The notes: generated by a model not told the origin, from the sequence alone. 64,000 nt of DNA from an uncultured Acetatifactor sp. (GCA_910585665.1 CAJUFI010000020.1:1-64000); one strand, 5' to 3'; shown: positions 6,907 to 14,863, counted from the first letter of the stretch. Numbers and translations: made by a program.

Positions 6907-8613
6907 TTAGTAATTCGCATACGCGTCGATCAGATCCCACGCTTCCGGCGTGCCGTAGCCCAGACGCCACACGGCCACGCCTCCTATGCCTTTCGCTTTC
7001 ATCACGTTCAGCTTCACCGCGATGGATTCCGGGTCTTCCACCCAAATCTGGTATGTGGTGTTCCCGCTTTGCCATTCCGCATAGTTCTGGCAGGTGGTCT
7101 CGTCCCACTCCGGCTGTATGTTCATGCGCTGGAGATAGTCCGCCACATTGTTCATCGTGATATACTGGTCCGTCACATTGGCCCCTTCCGTCTGCCAGAG
7201 GATCGTGTAGAAGGGCAGGGCGTTCACCACCTTTTCCGCAGGCACCTGCTCATCGTTCAGCGTCCTGTCAAGGCCGTTGGACACATATTCTATGCTGGCC
7301 ACGCTCCCCGGATCCCCGCTGCCATGCCAATGCTCATCATAACCCATGATGATCACATAGTCCGCTACCCTGCCCTGGATATCCAGACGATAATAATCAT
7401 TGAAATGGAAGGGCACATAGTTGTCCACCGACAGGATCAGCCCGCTCTCCCTGCACAGCACAGAAAGCTCTTTCAGAAACTGCACATAATGCTCGCCGCA
7501 TTCCACGGTCAGCCCCTCGAAATCGATGTTCACGCCGTCCAGCCCCAGCCCCAGGGAGGTCTCCACCATGCTCTGCGCCAGCTGCCTGCGCTTCGCCGTG
7601 GAGGACAGCACCTGGTAGCTGCTCACGTCCGCTCCGGTCTCGTTCTTATAATTGAAATTGTCCCAGACGCCCCACACCTGCAGCCCATAGCCATGAGCCT
7701 GCTCCACGTACTGGCTGCTGGCAAAGGAGCGGAAATTGCCCTCATTGTCCACCAGGCTGAACCAAGTGGGCGCGATCACATTGATGCCCTTCCCCTCCGC
7801 CACCATGGCCGCCAGGGTGTCGTTGCCGCCCTCGCCGCCAATGGCATGAAAGCCCAGGCTCACCTTTCCCGGCAGGGACAGGGAGGTGTACTCCTCGGGC
7901 ACATAGTCCGTCACCGGCGTCTCCGTCTCCACTGACGCGTTGGCAAGGCGCTTGTTCTCCACATATCCGATGATGGAGTCCTCTGTCTTCACCTTGCTCC
8001 AGGTCTCCATCTCCTCCAGAACCTCCACCTTCTCCCCTTTCTCCAACTGGCGCAGGATAGGGCTCTTGATGCCCCCCAGCACACGGATCTGCGTCTTCTT
8101 CGACACCTCCATGGTCTGCTTCTCGCCCCACTGGGTGTACATCTGCACATGCCTGTCAAAAAGAGCATAGGAATAGTTGGCGAACATCTTCACATATTCC
8201 GCCGCCACATAGAGCGTATCCCCCTGCATGTAGCAGGTGGCATAGGCCGTGGCATAGCTGCCGTTCCTGTCGGAATACTCCCTTCCCTCAAAAGCCGTCG
8301 AAATGGTATCCACGGCTGTCGTATACAACAGTTTCTGCTCATTCACATCCACATAGAAGCCTTCGTTCAGATACCGTTCCACCGTGTCCAGGTCGAAATA
8401 CACCGCGTCGTCCCTGAGCACGGCTTTCTCTTCCACCATCTCATCCTGGAGGACAATCGCCAGCTCACCCTCAGCCACGCCGTAATATTCGTCCAGATCC
8501 GCAAGCTCCTTGCTGTAGGTATACTTGTCCAGAATCTTCCCCCCAAAACCCACGATGCCGACGATTGCGATCAGCACCAGCGCCACGACTACCGGTATAA
8601 TCTTCTTTTTCAT
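6907..8613 (-). CDS. SH3-domain GH18 family wall hydrolase
   Basis: A 568-residue membrane-anchored protein. KKK followed by a hydrophobic segment (residues 4-25) is an uncleaved anchor or signal. Residues about 40-170 resemble the copper amine oxidase N-like domain common on Firmicutes wall proteins. A bacterial SH3 domain occupies about residues 175-230. The C-terminal 310 residues are a GH18 barrel with LGFHAIGG and the catalytic strand DGVNIDFEG, in which the terminal Glu is the proton donor; the middle Asp of the classical DxxDxDxE is Asn, as is usual in SleL/YaaH-like spore or wall glucosaminidases. The ATG at 8613 is preferred over 8709 because it follows AAAGGTAAGCGG and starts the anchor directly. 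Probable role: peptidoglycan remodelling. Confidence 0.87.
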   Translation of the reverse strand: MKKKIIPVVVALVLIAIVGIVGFGGKILDKYTYSKELADLDEYYGVAEGELAIVLQDEMVEEKAVLRDDAVYFDLDTVERYLNEGFYVDVNEQKLLYTTAVDTISTAFEGREYSDRNGSYATAYATCYMQGDTLYVAAEYVKMFANYSYALFDRHVQMYTQWGEKQTMEVSKKTQIRVLGGIKSPILRQLEKGEKVEVLEEMETWSKVKTEDSIIGYVENKRLANASVETETPVTDYVPEEYTSLSLPGKVSLGFHAIGGEGGNDTLAAMVAEGKGINVIAPTWFSLVDNEGNFRSFASSQYVEQAHGYGLQVWGVWDNFNYKNETGADVSSYQVLSSTAKRRQLAQSMVETSLGLGLDGVNIDFEGLTVECGEHYVQFLKELSVLCRESGLILSVDNYVPFHFNDYYRLDIQGRVADYVIIMGYDEHWHGSGDPGSVASIEYVSNGLDRTLNDEQVPAEKVVNALPFYTILWQTEGANVTDQYITMNNVADYLQRMNIQPEWDETTCQNYAEWQSGNTTYQIWVEDPESIAVKLNVMKAKGIGGVAVWRLGYGTPEAWDLIDAYANY

Positions 8614-8926
8614 CTTCCGCTTACCTTTCTCCAGATGTGGATGCACAGCCTTCCTGTTCACAGTAACATGATGCGCCCGCAGACTGCGAGCAGTAACATC
8701 ATAACACATTTATGGAATCAAGTCATTATCAAAATCAATATTGTAAGATATAAACGTTTTGCCGTATATTCATTTTCCCTTTATAGTCATGCGGAAACAC
8801 CGCCGCCGTCAGCACGAGAGGCAATCCCATTTTCGGCGGACGGCGGCGTTCCCGTCATGTGTCTGTCCGCAGGCGCATTCTGTCCCGCTCCCTGCCCCAG
8901 ACCTGTCACTTATCTTCTGCGCCCGT

Positions 8927-9163
8927 TCACCAGCGCGTCACTTTGTCAAAGCGCACCTGCTCGATGACCCCGGCCTCGTCCAGCACATAATCGGCCATGT
9001 ACGGGCTGTCTTCCCGCACGGCTTTCGCCACGGCTTCCATGGGGAGCGCCTCCAGACCGTCCACGAACAGCGCCACCCCGCTCCGCCGCATCTGCTCCAG
9101 CCTCGCAAGCATATGTTCCTTTACCGCCTCCAAATCTTCTACTTCGATTTTCTCATCATACAC
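8927..9163 (-). CDS. small hypothetical protein
   Basis: A 78-residue acidic protein of mixed helices with no motif or membrane segment that I recognise. It starts at a GTG codon at 9161-9163, preceded by a near-perfect AAGGAGG with 7-nt spacing, which is the main reason to believe it. An overlapping ATG two nucleotides away opens a different, short frame. Sequence between its stop and the GH18 gene includes a GC stem (GCCGCCGTC / GACGGCGGC near 8800-8850) without a T-run. Confidence 0.6.
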   Translation of the reverse strand: MYDEKIEVEDLEAVKEHMLARLEQMRRSGVALFVDGLEALPMEAVAKAVREDSPYMADYVLDEAGVIEQVRFDKVTRW

Positions 9164-9684
9164 ATGTGTGCCTCCTTAAATGGTGTAATTCCTCCTTTGT
9201 TCTTTCCGGGCCTCCCGCCAAAAGGTTTCGATTATGTGATGAATCAAAGTGTGGAGCACACATTGGGAAGCCTTTCGGAATAAAGTAAAAAATAAAGCAA
9301 AATGAAAGAGAATGCTTTCAGCAGTACGGGCAACGGTAAAAATTTCCATTGCGCATTGTGTTTAATTTGAATTATAATTGTGAAAATTAGTTGACATACT
9401 TATGACCAGGCAACCTTATATTCTGCATGTTGCTTGTAAGACATCCTTAGACTTATGCCAGTTTTCCGCTACTGTCATATAATGTGATATACACACTGGA
9501 ACAAAAAGGATGAGGTGGGACGATATATCCCAAGTAAAGTTCAATCAACTCGAAACCAAGACTGCTGCCTCCTTCCTCGTACAGAGTACCGAAAGCATTC
9601 ATGTAGTCAGTATACCATAGCCAAAACGCTTTTGCAAGCAAAAACGCAAGAATTATTAAAAATTTTTAAACTCAGAATCTGCTA
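9164..9684. other. A+T-rich intergenic region without a gene
   Basis: About 520 bp with no supported gene. A 62-codon minus-strand frame at 9453-9641 has no ribosome binding site and atypical composition. No hairpin with a T-tract or known RNA motif was found. Confidence 0.4.
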
Positions 9685-9713
9685 TTGACTAAAAGAAGCT
9701 GAAAGTATATGAT
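9685..9713 (+). promoter_or_regulatory. mecA promoter
   Basis: TTGACT (9685-9690), a 17-bp spacer and TATGAT (9708-9713) form a good vegetative promoter about 105 bp before the mecA start. The untranslated leader contains an ATGATGTCATCATGAT-like dyad just after the -10 box that could bind a regulator. Confidence 0.65.
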
Positions 9714-9817
9714 GTCATCATGATAGTCACCCGGCTCTGCCCATCGGAACCGGGTCCTGGTAACCACAGAACATTCCACTATACAGTTCAGCTATGCAGA
9801 AAGGAAAGGGTTGTCGT

Positions 9818-10561
9818 ATGAAGATAGAAAAAGTAAATGAGAACCAGATTCGCTGCACTCTGACCAGAGAAGATTTGGCAAGCCGCGAGCTGAAAATCAG
9901 TGAACTGGCTTATGGCACCGAAAAAGCCAAGACCCTGTTTCGGGATATGATGCGCCAGGCGAACTGCGAATTCGGCTTCGAGGCTGAAGATATCCCCCTT
10001 ATGATAGAGGCCATTCCCTTAAATGCTGAGTGCATCGTCCTGATCATCACGAAAGTAGAAGACCCTGAAGAGCTGGATACCCGCTTTTCCAGGTTCGCCC
10101 CCTCCGTCACCGAGGACGAGGAGGATGAAATGGATTCGCTATACCCGGAGGATGCCTCCAACGATATCATTGATCTCTTCCGGCGGATGCAGACGGATCA
10201 GCAGGGCGCCTCTGACGGCCAGCCCCGGGAAGGCGCGGATTCCGACAGCAGGAACCACACCCGGATCTTCCTGATGCAGTCCCTGCAGCAGGTGATTGAA
10301 GTATCCGCCATCATCGCCGATAGCTACCACGGCCAGAGCACTCTCTATAAGACGGAGCGCTCCGGCAGGAACCTGGAAGGGTATCTGCTGGTGCTGGCCC
10401 AGGGCGACGAGAGCCCGGAAGGCTTCGACAAGGCCTGCAACATCGTGTCGGAGTACGGCATCCCGCAGAGGGCCGTGTCCGCCAGCGCAGCGTTCCTGGC
10501 AGAGCACTGCGAGGCCCTTGTGGGGCCGGACGCGGTACATGCCCTTGGATCGGCCTCCTGA
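9818..10561 (+). CDS. mecA: adaptor protein MecA
   Basis: A 247-residue MecA, the adaptor that delivers substrates to the ClpCP protease and promotes ClpC hexamer assembly. The N-terminal substrate-binding domain begins MKIEKVNENQIRCTLT and includes the FRDMMRQAN..FGF segment and the LIITKVEDPEEL stretch. A variable acidic linker (about residues 85-140, EDEEDEMD) leads to the C-terminal ClpC-binding domain, which has the SSLYK.. and YGIPQR-like elements. The ATG at 9818 follows GGAAAGGG; an in-frame ATG eight codons upstream lacks family similarity. Transcribed alone, with its own promoter and terminator. Confidence 0.92.
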   Translation: MKIEKVNENQIRCTLTREDLASRELKISELAYGTEKAKTLFRDMMRQANCEFGFEAEDIPLMIEAIPLNAECIVLIITKVEDPEELDTRFSRFAPSVTEDEEDEMDSLYPEDASNDIIDLFRRMQTDQQGASDGQPREGADSDSRNHTRIFLMQSLQQVIEVSAIIADSYHGQSTLYKTERSGRNLEGYLLVLAQGDESPEGFDKACNIVSEYGIPQRAVSASAAFLAEHCEALVGPDAVHALGSAS

Positions 10562-10583
10562 CGGAACAGGCTTTTGCAGCAAA

Positions 10584-10627
10584 ACATCCCTGCCGTCCCG
10601 CCGTGGGATTACAGGGATGTCCGTCTT
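10584..10627. terminator. terminator between mecA and DUF1858 gene
   Basis: A 9-bp stem, ACATCCCTG (10584-10592) and CAGGGATGT (10612-10620), is followed by CCGTCTTTTT on the plus strand. It lies between convergent genes. Confidence 0.8.
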
Positions 10628-10647
10628 TTTAGCTATGGCCGCCGTTC

Positions 10648-10839
10648 TTACAGCTTTCCGATTGCTTCCATCAGGGCATCGATGTCGATTCCGTGCACCA
10701 TCGCCGCTTCCTCCAGGGACTCCCCCTGTGCCGAAGGGCATCCCAGGCAGTGCATCCCCGCCTCCAGCAGCACCGGAGCCACATCCGGATTCGCGTTGAG
10801 TATCTCCCCGATCGTCATTTCTTTCGTTATGTTTTCCAT
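10648..10839 (-). CDS. DUF1858 domain protein
   Basis: A 63-residue protein that is all DUF1858: MENITKEMTIGEIL, then NPDVAPVLLEAGMHCLGCPSA and a short helix. The HCLGC Cys pair is the family signature, and relatives are often fused or linked to hybrid-cluster or other redox proteins, suggesting a metal, Fe-S or thiol role. The ATG at 10839 follows GGAGAGGATAGCC. It is transcribed away from the pyruvate formate-lyase promoter region just to the right, so a link to anaerobic redox metabolism is possible but only positional. Confidence 0.85.
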   Translation of the reverse strand: MENITKEMTIGEILNANPDVAPVLLEAGMHCLGCPSAQGESLEEAAMVHGIDIDALMEAIGKL

Positions 10840-11004
10840 GGCTATCCTCTCCTCTCTCCTACAGAGTCCTGTAATCCTTTGCGGACGTTTTTCATTATAT
10901 ATCATTCCGCAAAATCTGACAAGTTATTCTTAAACGGGCAATAGATAATTCGCAATTTTCCGCCGCCCGTAAAATTTTGGAAAAATTTCAGGAAATTCCG
11001 CGTA

Positions 11005-11061
11005 TGTACAGAAAAAAGTACACATTCACGCCTTGACTCTACCCCAGGTTTTTCATATAAT
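11005..11061 (+). promoter_or_regulatory. pflB promoter with upstream dyad
   Basis: TTGACT (11033-11038), a 17-bp spacer and TATAAT (11056-11061) make a near-consensus promoter 68 bp before pflB. Immediately upstream, TGTAC (11005-11009) and GTACA (11018-11022) form an inverted repeat with an 8-nt gap, a possible operator; it does not match the Rex or CRP consensus I know. Confidence 0.8.
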
Positions 11062-11128
11062 ATTTTTAAGGATTAGAAGTAACAATACCCTTTTAAACTA
11101 ATTCAAATTTATAGGAGGTTATTTCAAA

Positions 11129-13165
11129 ATGAGACCAGAATGGACAGATTTTGTGGCAGGCAAATGGGACAAAGAAGTCAATGTCCGCGACTTCATCCAG
11201 AGGAACTACCATCCCTATGACGGCGATGAGGCATTCCTTGCCGGACCCACACAGAACACCAAGGATCTGTGGGCACAGGTGCTCGACCTGCAGAAGAAGG
11301 AAAGAGAAGCCGGCGGCGTCCTTGACATGGACACCAAAGTCGTCTCCACCATCACCTCCCATGGCCCCGGGTACCTTGACAAGAGCAAGGAGACCATCGT
11401 AGGCTTCCAGACCGACAAGCCTTTCAAGAGATCCCTGCAGCCCTACGGCGGCATCCGCATGGCGGAGAAGGCCTGCTCCGACAACGGCTATGAGGTGGAT
11501 CCCGAGATTTCCGAGTTCTTCTCCACCCACAGAAAGACACACAACGCTGGCTGCTTCGACGCCTACAACCAGGAGATGAGAGCATGCCGTTCCTCCCATA
11601 TCATCACCGGACTTCCCGATGCCTATGGCCGCGGCCGTATCATCGGCGACTACAGGCGTGTAGCTCTGTACGGCATCGACAGGCTGATCGAGGACAAGCA
11701 GGCTCAGAAGGATTCCACCGGCCGCGTCATGACCGATGACATCATCCGCCTGCGCGAGGAGATTTCCGAGCAGATGGTGGCCCTGAAGATGATGAAGGAG
11801 ATGGCTGCTTCCTACGGCTGCGATATCTCCAGACCCGCCGCCAATGTACAGGAAGCGATTCAGGCAGTATACTTCGGCTATCTGTGCGCAGTCAAGGAGC
11901 AGAACGGTGCTGCCATGAGCCTTGGCCGTACTTCCACCTTCCTGGACATCTATGCGGAGAGAGACCTGAAGAACGGCACCTTCACCGAGGAGCAGATCCA
12001 GGAGTTCGTGGATCACTTCATCATGAAGCTGCGCTGCATCAAGTTCGCCCGTACGCCTGAGTACAACCAGATCTTCGCAGGCGATCCCGTATGGGTGACC
12101 GAGTCCCTGGGCGGCGTAGGCGTGGACGGCAGGCCCATGGTCACCAGGATGAGCTTCCGTTATCTGAACACCCTGACCAACCTTGGACCTTCTCCCGAGC
12201 CCAACCTGACCGTTCTCTGGTCCACAAGGCTTCCGGCAGCCTGGAAGAAATACTGCGCGAAGATGTCCATCCAGACCTCTTCCATCCAGTATGAGAACGA
12301 CGATCTGATGAGAGTAGACCACGGCGATGACTACGGCATCGCATGCTGCGTATCCTCCATGGTCATCGGCAAGGAGATGCAGTTCTTCGGCGCACGCGCC
12401 AACGTGGCGAAGTGCCTGCTGTACGCTCTGAACGGCGGCGTGGACGAAGTGACCAAGAAGCAGGTAGGTCCCAAGTACCGTCCTGTGGAAGGGGATGTGC
12501 TGGAGTACAACGATGTATGGAGCAAGTTCGTAGACATGCTGGAGTGGCAGGCTGACGTCTATGTGAACACCCTGAACATCATCCACTATATGCATGACAA
12601 ATACTGCTATGAGAGAGCTGAGATGGCCCTCCATGACAGAGACGTGAAGCGCTACTTCGCTACCGGCGTGGCCGGTCTGTCCATCGTGGCCGACTCCCTG
12701 TCCGCTATCAAGTACGCTAAGGTAGAGGTTGTCCGCGACGAGGACGGCGTCATCGTTGACTTCAAAACCACCGGCGACTTCCCGAAATACGGCAACGACG
12801 ATGACCGTGTAGACGAAATCGCTCAGCTGGTTGTCCACACCTTCATGACCGCCATCAGGAGACACCACACCTACAGGAATGGTATCCCTACCACCTCCAT
12901 CCTGACCATTACCTCTAACGTTACCTATGGTAAGGCTACCGGTAATACACCCGATGGACGTAAGAAGGGCCAGCCTTTCGCTCCCGGCGCTAACCCCATG
13001 CACGGCCGCGATACCCACGGTGCTGTGGCTTCCCTGGCTTCCGTATCCAAGCTGCCTTTCAATGATGCGCAGGACGGTATCTCCAATACCTTCACCATCA
13101 TCCCCGGCGCTCTGGGCAAGGAAGACAAAGTATTCACCGGTGACATCGAATTAGATTTGAAATAA
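11129..13165 (+). CDS. pflB: pyruvate formate-lyase catalytic core, lacking glycyl domain
   Basis: A 678-residue pyruvate formate-lyase (formate C-acetyltransferase) converting pyruvate and CoA to acetyl-CoA and formate. The active-site thiols are present as GIACCVSSM (Cys406-Cys407), as are the N-terminal core MRPEWTDFVAGKW and the FTIIPGALGK segment near the end. A complete enzyme has about 740-760 residues and ends with the RVSGYAV glycyl-radical loop. Here the chain stops shortly after ALGK, at DIELDLK, so the radical glycine is absent. That domain is encoded separately at 13599-13841. AGGAGG precedes the ATG. The very 3' end is part of a 49-bp direct repeat that replicates the last codons and the stop. 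Activity must depend on the separate domain (inference). Confidence 0.93.
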   Translation: MRPEWTDFVAGKWDKEVNVRDFIQRNYHPYDGDEAFLAGPTQNTKDLWAQVLDLQKKEREAGGVLDMDTKVVSTITSHGPGYLDKSKETIVGFQTDKPFKRSLQPYGGIRMAEKACSDNGYEVDPEISEFFSTHRKTHNAGCFDAYNQEMRACRSSHIITGLPDAYGRGRIIGDYRRVALYGIDRLIEDKQAQKDSTGRVMTDDIIRLREEISEQMVALKMMKEMAASYGCDISRPAANVQEAIQAVYFGYLCAVKEQNGAAMSLGRTSTFLDIYAERDLKNGTFTEEQIQEFVDHFIMKLRCIKFARTPEYNQIFAGDPVWVTESLGGVGVDGRPMVTRMSFRYLNTLTNLGPSPEPNLTVLWSTRLPAAWKKYCAKMSIQTSSIQYENDDLMRVDHGDDYGIACCVSSMVIGKEMQFFGARANVAKCLLYALNGGVDEVTKKQVGPKYRPVEGDVLEYNDVWSKFVDMLEWQADVYVNTLNIIHYMHDKYCYERAEMALHDRDVKRYFATGVAGLSIVADSLSAIKYAKVEVVRDEDGVIVDFKTTGDFPKYGNDDDRVDEIAQLVVHTFMTAIRRHHTYRNGIPTTSILTITSNVTYGKATGNTPDGRKKGQPFAPGANPMHGRDTHGAVASLASVSKLPFNDAQDGISNTFTIIPGALGKEDKVFTGDIELDLK

Positions 13166-13267
13166 GACTTGCGGAATCCGAGATGTCACTGACATCGAAT
13201 TAGACCTGAAATAAGACTTGCGGAATCCGAGATGTCACTGACATCGAATTGGATTTGAAATAAGTCC
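13142..13267 (+). repeat. 49-bp direct repeats at the 3' end of pflB
   Basis: A 49-bp unit occurs at 13142-13190 and 13191-13239, and its first 27 bp recur from 13240. Each unit begins with the codons for DIELDLK and a TAA, so the end of pflB is present three times, the last two out of frame with the gene. The junctions contain GATGTCA-C-TGACATC, a 7-bp perfect hairpin. No T-tract follows, so transcription should continue into the next genes. Confidence 0.9.
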
Positions 13268-13281
13268 AAAAAGGAGGCGCT

Positions 13282-13485
13282 ATGGACGAGAAGAAAATGA
13301 TAGATGACCTTGTGGCAATGTTGGACTCCGGCATGACGGACGGCGTTGGCCATGTCAATGTGGAGTACGACCAGGAGGAAGTCGAATCAAAGAACGTTCA
13401 GACAATGGGCTGCACGGATTGTTCACGGACACCGTTGGCCTGCAGTGTACCTACCCTGGAGCAGGGACTGGACGATTACCATTGA
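13282..13485 (+). CDS. small Cys-containing protein resembling half a glycyl-radical domain
   Basis: A 67-residue protein with an excellent SD (AAAAAGGAGG, 6 nt before the ATG), located between the pyruvate formate-lyase core and its separate radical domain. Residues 5-27 (MIDDLVAMLD, GHVNVEY) align with the start of the radical domain (VDNLVNLLD, HHLNVNV), with about 10 identities in 29 positions including the Asp, LV, LD, GxxH and NV landmarks. The second half is different: the RVSGYAV loop is missing and a Cys cluster, MGCTDCSRTPLACS, replaces it. It cannot carry a glycyl radical at the usual position. Possible roles are a structural stand-in for the radical domain, a metal- or thiol-based regulator, or a duplication relic. 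I know of no name for it. Confidence 0.72.
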   Translation: MDEKKMIDDLVAMLDSGMTDGVGHVNVEYDQEEVESKNVQTMGCTDCSRTPLACSVPTLEQGLDDYH

Positions 13486-13515
13486 GCCAGCCCCCGGACG
13501 CAGCAAAACAGACCC

Positions 13516-13546
13516 GGAAAGAATGCTGGAATCCGGCATTCTTTCC
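13516..13546 (+). other. intercistronic hairpin
   Basis: An 11-bp stem, GGAAAGAATGC (13516-13526) and GCATTCTTTCC (13536-13546), lies between the small Cys protein and the glycyl-domain gene. No T-run follows; instead an ATATCAT repeat tract and TATAAT (13573-13578) come before the next SD. It may be a processing or stabilising hairpin, or partial attenuation, that sets subunit ratios. Confidence 0.6.
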
Positions 13547-13598
13547 ACACCACTTCATATCATATCATATCATATAATATATAAGGAGGAACTTCATT

Positions 13599-13841
13599 AT
13601 GGCAACAAACAACGCACAGGTCGATAACCTTGTTAATCTGCTTGACGGCTACGCTACAAAGGGCGGCCATCATCTGAATGTAAACGTGCTGAACAGGGAT
13701 ATGCTGCTGGATGCCCAGAAGCATCCCGAGAACTATCCTCAGCTGACCATCCGCGTGTCCGGCTACGCAGTGAACTTCATCAAGCTGACTCCCGAACAGC
13801 AGGCTGACGTCATTTCCCGTACTTTCCACGAGTCCGTATAA
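13599..13841 (+). CDS. grcA: autonomous glycyl radical domain of pyruvate formate-lyase (GrcA-like)
   Basis: An 80-residue protein that is the missing C-terminus of pyruvate formate-lyase: DNLVNLLDGYATKGGHHLN, LNRDMLLDA, YPQLTIRVSGYAVNF and a final RTFHESV. Gly55 in RVSGYAV is the radical-bearing residue after activation by PflA. It is shorter than E. coli GrcA/YfiD (127 residues), which repairs oxygen-damaged full-length enzyme, because no leader precedes the domain. Since the adjacent pflB has no glycine domain of its own, this is better read as an obligate second subunit than a spare part. SD AAGGAGG is 9 nt before the ATG. A GC-rich hairpin follows the stop. Confidence 0.93.
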   Translation: MATNNAQVDNLVNLLDGYATKGGHHLNVNVLNRDMLLDAQKHPENYPQLTIRVSGYAVNFIKLTPEQQADVISRTFHESV

Positions 13842-13866
13842 GCTCCGGGATCTGCACCTGAGGATT

Positions 13867-13900
13867 GGGGCTGCCGCGCAGTTTCTGACGCGGCAGCCCC
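13867..13900 (+). terminator. GC-rich hairpin after grcA
   Basis: A perfect 12-bp stem, GGGGCTGCCGCG (13867-13878) and CGCGGCAGCCCC (13889-13900), with a 10-nt loop, ends in only two T residues, 26 nt after the stop. It may partly terminate or stabilise the 3' end, lowering pflA expression relative to the enzyme. Confidence 0.6.
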
Positions 13901-13930
13901 TTCATGAACACTAGAAAGAGCGGTAATCTT

Positions 13931-14677
13931 ATGCAAGGCAGAATTCATTCACTGGAAAGCTTTGGAACCGTCGACGGACCCGGCACGCGCTTCGTGGTAT
14001 TCGTGCAGGGCTGTCCCATGCGCTGTGCCTACTGCCACAATCCGGATACCTGGGACTTGAACGGCGGCACTCTCATGGAACCTTCCTACATCATCGAGCA
14101 GTACGAGAAGAACCAGGCGTTCTACGCCAACGGCGGCGGCCTGACCGTCACCGGCGGTGAGCCTTTGATGCAGGTGGATTTCCTGATCGACCTGTTCACC
14201 CTGGCCAAGGAAAGAGGAATCCATACCTGTATCGACAGCTCCGGCATCTCCTTCAATCCGGAGAACGGACCTCTGATGGCGAAATACGACAAACTGATGA
14301 CGCTGACGGACCTGGTCATGCTGGACATCAAGCATATCGACCCGGAGAAGCACAGAGAGCTCACTATGCAGCCGAACGAGAATATCCTGAAGTTCGTGGC
14401 CTACCTTGACGAGAAGCATGTGGACATGTGGATACGCCATGTGGTGGTGCCGGGCATCACGGACGATGAGAAATACCTCTTCGACCTGGGATACTTCATC
14501 GGCCAGTTCAGCAACCTGAAAGCCCTCGATGTGCTCCCCTACCATACCATGGGTGAAAAGAAGTACCAAAGCCTGGGGTTGGAATACAAGCTCAAGGGCG
14601 TTCCCCCCATGGACAAAGAGAAACTGCTCGACAAAAAGAAAGCAATCATCGAAGGAATCAAAAAAAGACGATCATAA
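13931..14677 (+). CDS. pflA: pyruvate formate-lyase activating enzyme
   Basis: A 248-residue radical SAM enzyme that abstracts hydrogen from the glycyl-radical domain, here Gly55 of the separate protein. The cluster motif C-x3-C-x2-C is GCPMRCAYCHNP (Cys28, Cys32, Cys35), preceded by the FGTVDGPGTRF signature of PFL activases and followed by TVTGGEPLMQ, the SAM-binding GGE motif. Length matches the family (about 245). The ATG at 13931 is chosen because the protein then starts like known PflA; the ATG at 13904 sits on the base of the preceding hairpin. A ferredoxin gene follows 15 nt downstream and could supply the reducing electron. Confidence 0.93.
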   Translation: MQGRIHSLESFGTVDGPGTRFVVFVQGCPMRCAYCHNPDTWDLNGGTLMEPSYIIEQYEKNQAFYANGGGLTVTGGEPLMQVDFLIDLFTLAKERGIHTCIDSSGISFNPENGPLMAKYDKLMTLTDLVMLDIKHIDPEKHRELTMQPNENILKFVAYLDEKHVDMWIRHVVVPGITDDEKYLFDLGYFIGQFSNLKALDVLPYHTMGEKKYQSLGLEYKLKGVPPMDKEKLLDKKKAIIEGIKKRRS

Positions 14678-14692
14678 AGGAGGATTTTTATT

Positions 14693-14863
14693 ATGGCATT
14701 CGTAATCACTGATACTTGTGTAGCTTGTGGTGCCTGTGAGGCGCAGTGCCCTGTAGGCGCAATCAGCATGGGAGACGGCAAGTTCGAAATCGATCCTGAA
14801 AAGTGCATCGACTGCGGCTCCTGCGCAGGCACATGCCCTACCGGCGCTATCGAGCAGGGCTAA
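14693..14863 (+). CDS. 2[4Fe-4S] ferredoxin
   Basis: A 56-residue clostridial-type ferredoxin, too short for many gene callers. Two complete cluster motifs are visible: CVACGACEAQCP and CIDCGSCAGTCP, each C-x2-C-x2-C-x3-C-P, with the usual pseudo-twofold symmetry. AAAGGAGG (14676-14683) overlaps the end of pflA, so the two are co-translated. It can carry low-potential electrons from pyruvate oxidation. Its position suggests it reduces the PflA cluster, a job done by flavodoxin in E. coli; that role is inferred from position only. Confidence 0.93.
   Translation: MAFVITDTCVACGACEAQCPVGAISMGDGKFEIDPEKCIDCGSCAGTCPTGAIEQG

Noticed and set aside
9453..9641. Minus-strand 62-codon ORF
   Set aside because: No ribosome binding site, unusual composition and no recognisable motif; it lies in A+T-rich intergenic DNA.
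13573..13578. Separate promoter for the glycyl-domain gene (TATAAT)
   Set aside because: The box is part of an ATATCAT repeat tract, no -35 lies at the right distance, and the leader would be only about 14 nt.
13166..13598. A single frameshift or sequencing error breaking one full-length pflB
   Set aside because: More than 400 bp, a separate ORF with its own SD, direct repeats and hairpins lie between the parts, and the second part has its own ATG and strong SD. One error could not join them.
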